Positions 1 through 6,032 of a stretch of DNA of 9,044 nt are shown here, piece after piece. Each line of letters starts with the position of its first letter. The first letter of the stretch is position 1. The notes under the pieces are model-generated. The model made no database searches. It saw only the letters and a list, made by a program, of their open reading frames with translations, and had not been told where the DNA came from. The stretch is taken from positions 1 to 9,044 of the forward strand of contig DATNNN010000071.1 of NCBI GenBank assembly GCA_035601815.1, written 5' to 3'. Position numbers and translations under genes: made by a program. The stretch comes from DATNNN01 sp035601815. Its GTDB lineage: Bacteria > Pseudomonadota > Alphaproteobacteria > Rhizobiales > Xanthobacteraceae.

Positions 1-362
1 CGCACGGCACCGAAGGTGGCCGCGGCGGCGTCATTGGCGGCAAGGATGGTGCCGGATGCGTCGAGCAACAGCGCCGGGGCGGGCAGCGCCTCGACGAAGG
101 CGAATAGGATCGATGCTTCGGCTACGGGCGGTCCAGCCGGCGCGGCGGCGTCGGCCAATACGCCGCGCGAGGCCGAGCGGGTGGACCACAAGACCGCCCC
201 GCCGATGACGACGATCGCGAGCAGCGCCTCGAAGACTGAAAGCCTTCCGAGCCAGACAAAAAGCCCGCACATCACCGCCGTCGCGACCAGAGCCCAGCCC
301 ATCCGCCAACGCGCCGACGGCGCGGCAGCGGTGTCGGAGGCGGGACGCTCAAGCGGGTTCAT
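1..362 (-). CDS. N-terminal part of a membrane-bound PAS-domain sensor, probably a histidine kinase (PhoR-like layout), cut by window edge
   Basis: Reading leftward from ATG at 362, about 120 codons stay open to the window edge, starting MNPLERPASD. Residues about 21-38 and 43-60 are two hydrophobic helices separated by a very short loop (GRLS), followed by an Ala/Pro-rich linker and, from about residue 85, the start of a PAS fold (AFVEALPAPALLLDASGTIL then AANDAAAATFG). A membrane hairpin with almost no periplasmic loop followed by a cytoplasmic PAS domain is the known layout of PhoR-type phosphate sensor kinases, but the kinase core lies outside the window, so both the kinase call and the PhoR subtype are inference. 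The start codon overlaps the stop of the upstream flippase-like gene by four bases (ATGA) and has no Shine-Dalgarno of its own, so translation is probably coupled. A diguanylate cyclase or other PAS-carrying output domain cannot be excluded. Confidence 0.7.
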   Translation of the reverse strand, partial: MNPLERPASDTAAAPSARWRMGWALVATAVMCGLFVWLGRLSVFEALLAIVVIGGAVLWSTRSASRGVLADAAAPAGPPVAEASILFAFVEALPAPALLLDASGTILAANDAAAATFGAV

Positions 363-1486
363 GGACCGGAATTGCGCCGGGGGGGTTTCGCCGTGCGGCG
401 CCGCGCTTTCTTTTTCTCGGGCGCCACCGCTCCGAGCTTGGCGGCGATTTCCTTCGGTGGAGGCATATGCTCGCTGACCCACTCCAGATCGATCAACAGC
501 TCGCGGGCGCCAACAAGGACGAGCGCGAGCGCGAACGGCACGATATAATAGAACAGCCGGAACAAGAGCAGCGCGCCGAGCAGGTCCTCCTTATCGAAAT
601 GGGTGAGCGCCACCAGCATGGCGGCGTCGAACACCCCGAGGCCGCCAGGAGAGGAGCTGGCGAAACCGAGCAGCGTCGCTGAGACGAAGATCACGGCGAG
701 GGTGATAAAGTCGATCGACGGTTGCGCGGGCATCAGCACGTACATGGCTGCCGCTGCACAGGAGAGATCGACCACGCCGATTGCGATCTGCAGGACCGTC
801 AGCCCTCCGCCGGGCAACTGGACGTTCCAGCTCTCGCGGCCCATATGGCGCGGCTTGGCGCTCACCCAGATCACATAGCCGACAAGCACCATCAGCGCCG
901 CGACGCCGACCGCCCGGTTGAAGGCGGGCGGCAAGCGGTCGATGGCGCTTGCCGCCGTCGGATCGGTGGCAAAGCCGAGTCCGAGCACTGCCACGTTGCC
1001 GAGCCAGAAGGTGAGGCCGGCGATGAAGCAGATCTTCGCGACCTCGACCAGGCTAAGGCCCGCGGCCGAAGAGTAAATGCGATAGCGCACGGCGCCGCCG
1101 GAAAACGCACTGAAGCCGACGTTGTGGCCGATGGCATAGCTGGTGAAGCCGGCAAGGGCGGCGGTGCGATAAGGCACGTCGCGGCGGCCGATCGTGCGCA
1201 GCGCGAAGTAATCGTAAAAGGTGAGAATGAGGTAGCCCGCCGTCACGAACAGGCCGGCAAGCAACAGGGCATGACGCGGGGTGTTGCGCAGCGCGTCAAG
1301 CACCTCGCCCAATACGATGTCGCGAAGCTGGAAATAGAGGACGACGAAGGCGAACGCGATGATGGCGAGGCAGACGGCAAAGCCGAGGCCCTGCCAGCCG
1401 ATCTTGTCGCGCAGAAAACGCGCCACCCGCCGCAAATTCCCCGGCATCGTTCCTACGCCCGGTTCGCGCCGACCCGCATCCGCCAT
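359..1486 (-). CDS. Stand-alone flippase-type integral membrane protein (lysylphosphatidylglycerol synthase transmembrane region / UPF0104, YbhN-like)
   Basis: A 375-residue polytopic membrane protein with about seven or eight hydrophobic segments (roughly 35-52, 73-93, 108-126, 150-172, 190-208, 230-252, 258-277, 300-325) and a very basic C-terminal tail (about 353-371). The motifs GFSAFSGGAVRYR (about 124-136) and SSSPGGLGVFDAAM (277-290) are typical of the membrane domain shared with MprF/AglD-type proteins. In full-length MprF this domain flips aminoacylated lipid and is followed by a cytosolic aminoacyl transferase domain. That domain is absent here, so this is unlikely to be a lysyl-PG synthase and more likely handles or flips a lipid; the substrate is unknown. 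An AGAGG ribosome site at 1493-1497, six bases before the ATG at 1486, supports this start; ATG at 1447 (residue 14) is an alternative. It lies 62 bases downstream of the TylF-like gene and overlaps the sensor gene by four bases, suggesting one transcript. Confidence 0.85.
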   Translation of the reverse strand: MADAGRREPGVGTMPGNLRRVARFLRDKIGWQGLGFAVCLAIIAFAFVVLYFQLRDIVLGEVLDALRNTPRHALLLAGLFVTAGYLILTFYDYFALRTIGRRDVPYRTAALAGFTSYAIGHNVGFSAFSGGAVRYRIYSSAAGLSLVEVAKICFIAGLTFWLGNVAVLGLGFATDPTAASAIDRLPPAFNRAVGVAALMVLVGYVIWVSAKPRHMGRESWNVQLPGGGLTVLQIAIGVVDLSCAAAAMYVLMPAQPSIDFITLAVIFVSATLLGFASSSPGGLGVFDAAMLVALTHFDKEDLLGALLLFRLFYYIVPFALALVLVGARELLIDLEWVSEHMPPPKEIAAKLGAVAPEKKKARRRTAKPPRRNSGP

Positions 1487-1548
1487 GGCGAGCCTCTAGC
1501 AGAGCGGAAAGGCAAGCGCGACCCCCATCGGGAGCGGCTCCTGCGCGA

Positions 1549-2280
1549 TCAGCGCTTCACCAACAGCCGGGCGGTGAAGTCGATCCGAATCAGCAGCGGA
1601 TGGGCATCCCGAAAATACTCATCCACGGCTTTGCGTGCACCCCGCCACCAGCCATAGTCGTCGACGATCATCACCCCGCCCGGAACGAGCCGCGGATAGA
1701 GCACCTCGAGCTCGGCTCTAGTCGATTCATAGAAATCGGTGTCGAGGCGCAGAAGCGCGATCGCCTTCGGCAGGTTGGTCTCGTCCCGGAGCGTGTCCTC
1801 CACCCTGCCTTTGATGAAGATGATCTGCTCATCGAGGAGCCCGGCCTTGCGAAAATTGTCGCGCACATCGTCGAGCGAGGCATACGCCCAATCGGTGTGG
1901 TCGGATCGCTGCCGCTCTCGGAACCTCTTCTCGGCGGGCTCGCCCCACCACGTCACGTCGGTTTCGGTCGGCGCCGACATGCCGGTGAAGGTGTCATAGA
2001 GATAAAATCGGCGCGCGAGCGGTGAGCCTTTGCACAACTCCTTGGCGATCAGCATGTTGCCGCCGCGCCAAACACCGCACTCGACGATGTCGCCGGCGAT
2101 GCGGTTGGCGTTCAGGTAGGCGATGGCGCTGGTGAGCGCCCACTGCCGCTCGGCCCCAGTCATCGTGTAGGCGGAGAAGCGCTGGAACAGCGCCTTCTCC
2201 GCCGGCGATATCTCCGGAATGACGCGTTCGAGCGGCGGCGCGCGCGGGGCCCGAATCTTTCGCAGCCAGGCTTTGATCAT
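1549..2280 (-). CDS. TylF/MycF-family SAM-dependent O-methyltransferase
   Basis: 243 residues from ATG at 2280. The protein matches the macrocin O-methyltransferase (TylF, PF05711) pattern: AERQWAL (43-49), SAM-binding motif I GDIVECGVWRGGN (63-75), LYDTFTGM (94-101), FIKGRVEDTL (155-164), RLDTDFYEST (178-187) and VDDYGWWRGARKAVDEY (206-222). In characterised members (MycF, NovP) the aspartates equivalent to those in LDTD and VDDYG bind a divalent metal that positions sugar hydroxyls; they appear intact (D180, D182, D207, D208). Family members methylate sugar hydroxyls on antibiotics or surface polysaccharides, and the glycosyltransferases nearby favour a glycan substrate here. The open frame continues upstream, but residues encoded above about 2331 lie opposite the divergent methyltransferase gene. 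An in-frame ATG at 2331 (adding 17 residues, starting MGRELIVSPR) is the main alternative start. A weak GAGA ribosome site (2288-2291) precedes 2280. The exact acceptor sugar and position are unknown. Confidence 0.88.
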   Translation of the reverse strand: MIKAWLRKIRAPRAPPLERVIPEISPAEKALFQRFSAYTMTGAERQWALTSAIAYLNANRIAGDIVECGVWRGGNMLIAKELCKGSPLARRFYLYDTFTGMSAPTETDVTWWGEPAEKRFRERQRSDHTDWAYASLDDVRDNFRKAGLLDEQIIFIKGRVEDTLRDETNLPKAIALLRLDTDFYESTRAELEVLYPRLVPGGVMIVDDYGWWRGARKAVDEYFRDAHPLLIRIDFTARLLVKR

Positions 2281-2329
2281 AGGATCGTCTCTATACACGG
2301 GCCGCGGCGAAACGATAAGTTCGCGCCCC
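2281..2329. promoter_or_regulatory. Short divergent intergenic region, possible bidirectional promoter
   Basis: These 49 bases separate two head-to-head methyltransferase genes and are the main non-coding place in the left half where transcription could start. On the minus strand a -10-like TATAGA (plus coordinates 2290-2295) lies 17 bases from a poor -35-like TTATCG (2313-2318). If used, transcription would begin only a few bases before the ATG at 2280, giving a nearly leaderless message. On the plus strand only a weak GATAAG (2314-2319) is visible. No clear operator or Pho-box-like direct repeat was seen. Promoter assignment is tentative. Confidence 0.3.
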
Positions 2330-2977
2330 ATGCGAGCGAGCTCTACCACCCTTGCGCCCGAGATTTCCGACAACGAGCTCGCCCGGCTCGTGGCGCTGTT
2401 GCGCGCCGAGCGGTTCAAGGGCGCGCATCTCGAGATCGGCACCGCCGCCGGCGGCACGCTGCGCGAACTGATGCGCGCCTACCCGGACGAGACACGGCCG
2501 CGCTTCGTCGTGGTCGACCCGATGACCTACTTTCCCGACCAGCTCGCCAAGGTACGGCGCAACCTCGGGGACGCCGGCCTCGATCCCGGCCGCGTGGATT
2601 TTCGCGTCGCCAAGAGCTGGCCGGCGCTCGGCCAGGCCAAGCGCGCCGGCGAAACCTTCTCCTTCATCTTCGTCGATGGCGCCCACAAGCTCCGCTACGT
2701 CACCGAGGACCTCGGATGGGCCGGGCTGCTCGAGCCCGGCGGCGTCGTGTGCTTCCACGACTATGGCCCGGCCGAGCGCGGCGTGATGATGGCGGTCGAC
2801 CGGTTCCTCGCGCGCCATCCCAACTACGCGGCGGTGGACCGGGTCGAGCGGCTGCTCATCGTGCGCAAGCTCGCCGCCGGGCGCGGCGAGGTCAGCCTCT
2901 GGGACCGCGTGCGCGCCTCCGCGATCGGGCTCTACCTGCAGCTCGCGGCGGGCACGCGCAAGCGCCTAGCGCCTTGA
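2330..2977 (+). CDS. Class I SAM-dependent methyltransferase (Methyltransf_24-like)
   Basis: 215 residues from ATG at 2330. A compact Rossmann methyltransferase: motif I GAHLEIGTAAGGT (31-43), acidic end of strand 2 in FVVVDPMTY (59-67), FIFVDGAH (112-119) and GGVVCFHDYG (137-146). The VDGAH plus HDYG signature is that of the Methyltransf_24 / cephalosporin-hydroxylase-like group, often found in polysaccharide and secondary metabolite clusters, where many members are sugar O-methyltransferases. The acceptor cannot be read from sequence. A start at 2219 is possible in frame but would overlap the divergent TylF gene by about 60 bases and adds Ser/Arg-rich residues unlike the family, so 2330 is preferred even though it has no convincing ribosome site. 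Its 3' end overlaps the convergent glycosyltransferase gene by 12 bases (2966-2977). It is apparently transcribed alone from the divergent region 2281-2329. Confidence 0.85.
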   Translation: MRASSTTLAPEISDNELARLVALLRAERFKGAHLEIGTAAGGTLRELMRAYPDETRPRFVVVDPMTYFPDQLAKVRRNLGDAGLDPGRVDFRVAKSWPALGQAKRAGETFSFIFVDGAHKLRYVTEDLGWAGLLEPGGVVCFHDYGPAERGVMMAVDRFLARHPNYAAVDRVERLLIVRKLAAGRGEVSLWDRVRASAIGLYLQLAAGTRKRLAP

Positions 2978-3721
2978 GGCGAGCCGCCACCACTTCTGCC
3001 AGGTGTAGCGGGTGTTGTAGAGCGCGACGCCGAGCCCGGCGCGGCCATCGAGGAACCCCACGCGTACGAAGTAGGTGTTGATGAACGCCCACGCGGCGTG
3101 GCCGAGCGCCACCAGCCAGTTCGAGCGGGCGCCTTTGCGGGCAAGCTCGACGGCGGCGATGGCGGCATAGCGATTCGCCTTCTCGCGGGCGTCGGCGGCG
3201 TCGGCGATGGCGTCGTGGTCGATGGGCGCCCGCAGACGCTCGATACGGCCGTCGACGATGAGCCGCTCATGCACCGCATCGTCGCTGAAGCGACCGTGTT
3301 CGCGGCGGAACAGGCGCAGCACGTGGTCCGGCCACCAGCCGCCGTGGCGAACGACCTTGCCGCGAAAGCGCGAGCGCCGCGGCATCTCGTAGCCGTCGGC
3401 GGCGTCGGGATCGGCCAACACCCGCTTGATAGCGGCGGAAAGCGCCGGGCCCACCCATTCGTCGGCGTCGAGGGAGAGCACCCAGTCGCCGGTCGCCGCC
3501 TTCAGCGCGCGGTTCTTCTGCAGCCCGAAACCAGGCCAGTCCGGCGCCTTGATTACCTTGGCGCGGAAGGAGCGCGCGATGTCGAGCGTCTTGTCGGTGC
3601 TGTCGTTGTCGACTACGACGATCTCGTCGGCGAACGCGGCCGAGCCGAGGCAGCGGCCGATCGCCGCTTCTTCGTTGCGGGCGATCACAATCAAGGAGAG
3701 ACGCGGCACGACCGCTCCCAT
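2966..3721 (-). CDS. Family 2 glycosyltransferase, WaaE/KdtX-like (LPS core type)
   Basis: 251 residues from ATG at 3721. GT-A fold inverting glycosyltransferase: LSLIVIARNEE (8-18), EIVVVDNDSTDKT (33-45), GFGLQKNRAL (64-73) and LSLDADEW (82-89), whose D85-x-D87 is the metal/nucleotide-sugar site. The second half carries the hallmarks of the WaaE/KdtX branch: YEMPRRSRFRGKVVRHGGWWPD (111 to 132) and RFSDDAVHERL (144-154). In Klebsiella, WaaE adds a beta-1,4-glucose to inner-core heptose I; related rhizobial enzymes work on LPS core, but donor and acceptor here are inferred only by family. The length (about 250) is normal. It acts at the cytoplasmic face of the inner membrane. It converges with the Methyltransf_24-like gene (12-base overlap of coding ends) and starts 11 bases from the divergent glycosyltransferase operon. 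A weak AGAG lies six bases before the ATG. Confidence 0.9.
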   Translation of the reverse strand: MGAVVPRLSLIVIARNEEAAIGRCLGSAAFADEIVVVDNDSTDKTLDIARSFRAKVIKAPDWPGFGLQKNRALKAATGDWVLSLDADEWVGPALSAAIKRVLADPDAADGYEMPRRSRFRGKVVRHGGWWPDHVLRLFRREHGRFSDDAVHERLIVDGRIERLRAPIDHDAIADAADAREKANRYAAIAAVELARKGARSNWLVALGHAAWAFINTYFVRVGFLDGRAGLGVALYNTRYTWQKWWRLASRR

Positions 3722-3732
3722 GAACCGCTCTG

Positions 3733-4923
3733 ATGAACGCCACGACCATGCCGCACCCGACTGATCCCGTCCAGCCGAAAGGCCCGTCGCGCGTCATCTT
3801 CGTGCGCCAGCGGTTCTCGCCGTTCGGCGGCGGCGAGCTGATCCTCGACCGCACGATGAGCGCGCTCGCCAGGCGCGGAGTCCAGATCGCGCTCGTCGCG
3901 CGCGCGTGGAGCGGCCGCGACGATGTCGAATTCATCCCCTGCGACCCGCCGCGCTTCCCGCGCCTCCTGCGCGAGCGGCGCTTTGCCGAAGCGGCGTGTG
4001 CGCGGCTCGCCGGCGAGCGGGACGCGATCGTACAGGCGCATGAGCGCATCCCCTGCTGCGATGTCTTTCGCGCCGGCGACGGGGTGCACGCGGCGTTCCT
4101 CGCCGCGCGCGCGCGCGGCATGGGCCCGCTCAGCCGCGCGGCCCAGGCGCTCAGCCCCTTTCACCGCAGCATCCTGGCGCTGGAGCGGGCGCTGTTCGCG
4201 AGCCCGCGGCTTAAGGCCGTGATCGCCAACTCCACCATGGTCGCCGACGACATCGTCCGGCACTACGCCTACCCGCGTGAGCGCATTCATCTGATCCCGA
4301 ACGGCATCGACCTCGATCGCTTCTCGCCGGCGGCGCGGGCGAAACATCGCGTGGAAGTCCGCCTTCGTCACGGCGTGATGCCGGATCGCCCGGTCGCCCT
4401 GTTCCTCGGCTCAGGCTACGGCCGCAAGGGGCTGAAAAGCGCGATCGGCGCAATGGCGCGAAGCGAGATGCGCGCGCAGCTTTGGGTGATCGGCCACGAC
4501 CGGCGCCCGACCACCTACACAGCGCAAGCCGTGCGTGCCGGTCTCGCCGGCCGCTTCCGGCTGATTGGACCGGTGCGCGATCCCCTGCCTTATTACGCCG
4601 CTGCCGATATTCTGGTGCTGCCCGCGGTCTACGACCCGTTTCCATCCACTGTCATCGAGGCCCTCGCCTGCGGCCTGCCGGTGGTGACGAGCACCGGCTG
4701 CGGCGCCCGCGATGCCGCGGCGCGACTGGATCCAGCGCTCGTACGCGACGCCTTGGACGTGGAGGGTCTCGCGGTAGCGGTCGACCGCGCATTCGCGCTT
4801 GCGGCGAAACCCGCTACCGTCGACGCGACACGCGCGATTGCCAGCGCGTATGGTGTCGAGCAAATGGTCGAGCGCCTGCTCGCGCTCTATGAGACGCTCG
4901 GCCACGGACAACGCCGCGCATGA
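3733..4923 (+). CDS. Family 4 glycosyltransferase (WaaG-like GT-B)
   Basis: 396 residues from ATG at 3733; ATG at 3748 (residue 6) is an equally plausible start, and neither has a clear ribosome site. GT-B retaining glycosyltransferase: N-terminal Gly-rich loop FSPFGGGELIL (28-38), FRAGDGVHAAF (112-122), IANSTMV (164-170), hinge IPNGIDLDRF (188-197), C-terminal domain opening FLGSGYGRKG (224-233), and donor-binding YYAAADILVLPAVYDPFPS followed by TVIEALACGLPVV (287-318). The usual E-x7-E pair appears as D301-x7-E309, a common tolerated variant. The overall pattern resembles WaaG/RfaG LPS-core glucosyltransferases, so a core or O-chain sugar transfer at the cytoplasmic membrane face is likely; the sugar is unknown. 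It is the first gene of a three-gene operon; its TGA overlaps the next ATG by four bases (4920-4923). The start is only 11 bases from the divergent family 2 glycosyltransferase. Confidence 0.9.
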   Translation: MNATTMPHPTDPVQPKGPSRVIFVRQRFSPFGGGELILDRTMSALARRGVQIALVARAWSGRDDVEFIPCDPPRFPRLLRERRFAEAACARLAGERDAIVQAHERIPCCDVFRAGDGVHAAFLAARARGMGPLSRAAQALSPFHRSILALERALFASPRLKAVIANSTMVADDIVRHYAYPRERIHLIPNGIDLDRFSPAARAKHRVEVRLRHGVMPDRPVALFLGSGYGRKGLKSAIGAMARSEMRAQLWVIGHDRRPTTYTAQAVRAGLAGRFRLIGPVRDPLPYYAAADILVLPAVYDPFPSTVIEALACGLPVVTSTGCGARDAAARLDPALVRDALDVEGLAVAVDRAFALAAKPATVDATRAIASAYGVEQMVERLLALYETLGHGQRRA

Positions 4924-6032
4924 AGCTTCGCATCCTCCACACCGAGGCCTCCACCGGCTGGGGCGGCCAGGAAATCCGCATCCTCGACGAGTCGGCGGGC
5001 ATGCAGGCGCGCGGGCACACGCTGCGGATCGCGGCGCCGGCAGAAGCGCCGATCGTGGACGCGGCGCGCAAGCGCGGCCTTGGCGCCGATGCGATCCCGA
5101 TCAACCGGCGCACCCTCGCCGGGCTCAGAGGCCTTATCGCCGTCATCGATGCGTTCAAGCCCGACGTGATCGTGACCCACAGCTCGACGGACAGCTGGCT
5201 CGCCGCACTGGCCACATGGTTGTTTCGGCGCCGCGTTACCGTCGTGCGCACCCGTCACCTGTCCACGCCCATCGCCGCCGGCATCCTCAACCGCTGGCTC
5301 TACGGATGGGTTCCGCGGCGCGTGGTCACGACCGGCGAGGCTGTGCGCACGATGCTGATCGAACGGCTGGCGCTTAATCCGGCCCACGTGGTCTCGGTTC
5401 CGACCGGCACCGACCTCGCCCGCTTCTTTCCCGGTGACCGCGCCGAGGCACGGCGCGCACTCGGCCTTTCCGACGGTTCGCTCGTCGGCATCGTAGCCAC
5501 CTTGCGCAGCTGGAAGGGCCACCGATTCCTGCTCCGGGCGCTCGCCGATCCGCGGCTCGCGGACTTGCGTCTCGTTATCGTGGGCGACGGTCCGCAGGAA
5601 AAAGCGTTGCGCCAGCAGGTGGACGAGCTCGGATTGCAGGCGCGGGTACAGTTCGCCGGCCAGCAGAGCGACGTGGCGCCGTGGATGCGCGCCTTCGACG
5701 TCATGGCGCTGCCATCCACCGGAAACGAAGGCGTGCCGCAGGCACTGATGCAGGCCATGGCTTGCGGCATCCCGGTGGTGACGACGCCGGTGGGCGCCAT
5801 TCCCGAGCTCGTGCGCGACGGCGTCACCGGGCTGCTGGTGCCCGCGGAGAACCGGCTAGCGCTTGCAGAAGCCATCGCCCGCCTGCTCGGCGACAAAGCG
5901 TTGGCAAGCCGCCTCGCCGCCGCCGGCCGCGAACTCATCGTCGCCAAGCACTCCAGCACGGCGATGCTGGACGCCATGGAAGATGTGCTGCGGCAGGCTG
6001 TGAGCGGTGAAGCCGTGGGAGCTCGAACTTGA
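4920..6032 (+). CDS. Family 4 glycosyltransferase (GT-B)
   Basis: 370 residues from ATG at 4920. GT-B glycosyltransferase with N-terminal ILHTEASTGWGGQEIRIL (5-22), HSSTDSWLAAL (87-97), hinge VPTGTDLARFFP (160-171), start of donor domain IVATLRSWKGHRFLL (191-205), VIVGDGPQEKAL (219-230), and nucleotide-sugar site FDVMALPSTGNEGVPQALMQ followed by AMACGIPVV (259-287). The second glutamate of E-x7-E is replaced by glutamine (E270-x7-Q278); the NEGVPQALMQAMA form is, to my knowledge, recurrent in a proteobacterial subgroup and not evidence of inactivity. It is unlike its upstream neighbour in sequence, so not a recent duplicate; the two probably add different residues in one oligosaccharide. The four-base overlap with the preceding gene and lack of a strong ribosome site suggest translational coupling. 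Its own TGA overlaps the TTG start of the next gene (6029-6032). Confidence 0.9.
   Translation: MKLRILHTEASTGWGGQEIRILDESAGMQARGHTLRIAAPAEAPIVDAARKRGLGADAIPINRRTLAGLRGLIAVIDAFKPDVIVTHSSTDSWLAALATWLFRRRVTVVRTRHLSTPIAAGILNRWLYGWVPRRVVTTGEAVRTMLIERLALNPAHVVSVPTGTDLARFFPGDRAEARRALGLSDGSLVGIVATLRSWKGHRFLLRALADPRLADLRLVIVGDGPQEKALRQQVDELGLQARVQFAGQQSDVAPWMRAFDVMALPSTGNEGVPQALMQAMACGIPVVTTPVGAIPELVRDGVTGLLVPAENRLALAEAIARLLGDKALASRLAAAGRELIVAKHSSTAMLDAMEDVLRQAVSGEAVGART
6017..6021 (+). promoter_or_regulatory. Ribosome binding site GGGAG that decides a TTG start
   Basis: GGGAG lies inside the end of the preceding glycosyltransferase gene, seven bases before TTG at 6029 and sixteen before ATG at 6038. 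The spacing is ideal for the TTG and too long for the ATG, so TTG with a four-base overlap (TTGA) is the preferred start of the downstream methyltransferase. Confidence 0.6.

Noticed and set aside
16..477. Plus-strand frame of 153 codons opposite the PAS sensor start
   Set aside because: Low-complexity Ala/Ser/Arg translation; the opposite strand has a membrane hairpin and PAS start coupled by ATGA to the upstream gene.
359..1486. Annotation as lysylphosphatidylglycerol synthase (MprF/LpiA)
   Set aside because: Only the membrane domain is present; the cytosolic aminoacyl transferase domain needed for synthesis is absent.
1487..1548. Possible terminator or hairpin (GGAGC-G-GCTCC at 1531-1541) between the TylF-like and flippase-like genes
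   Set aside because: The stem is only four or five base pairs with almost no loop and no T-run follows on either strand, so it is probably chance; the genes are more likely co-transcribed.
722..1657. Long plus-strand open frame (311 codons) opposite the flippase-like and TylF-like genes
   Set aside because: The translation is rich in Arg, His, Gly, Ala and Glu without recognisable motifs and lies antisense to two well-supported genes; long antisense frames are expected at this GC content.
3267..4121. Minus-strand open frame of 284 codons across the divergent glycosyltransferase starts
   Set aside because: It overlaps the WaaE-like gene out of frame and is antisense to the WaaG-like gene; Arg/Ser-rich composition and no domain.
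4101..4122. Run of alternating CG (cgcgcgcgcgcg) within the WaaG-like gene
   Set aside because: It encodes ordinary Ala-Arg codons in a GC-rich gene; no repeat unit extends beyond it.
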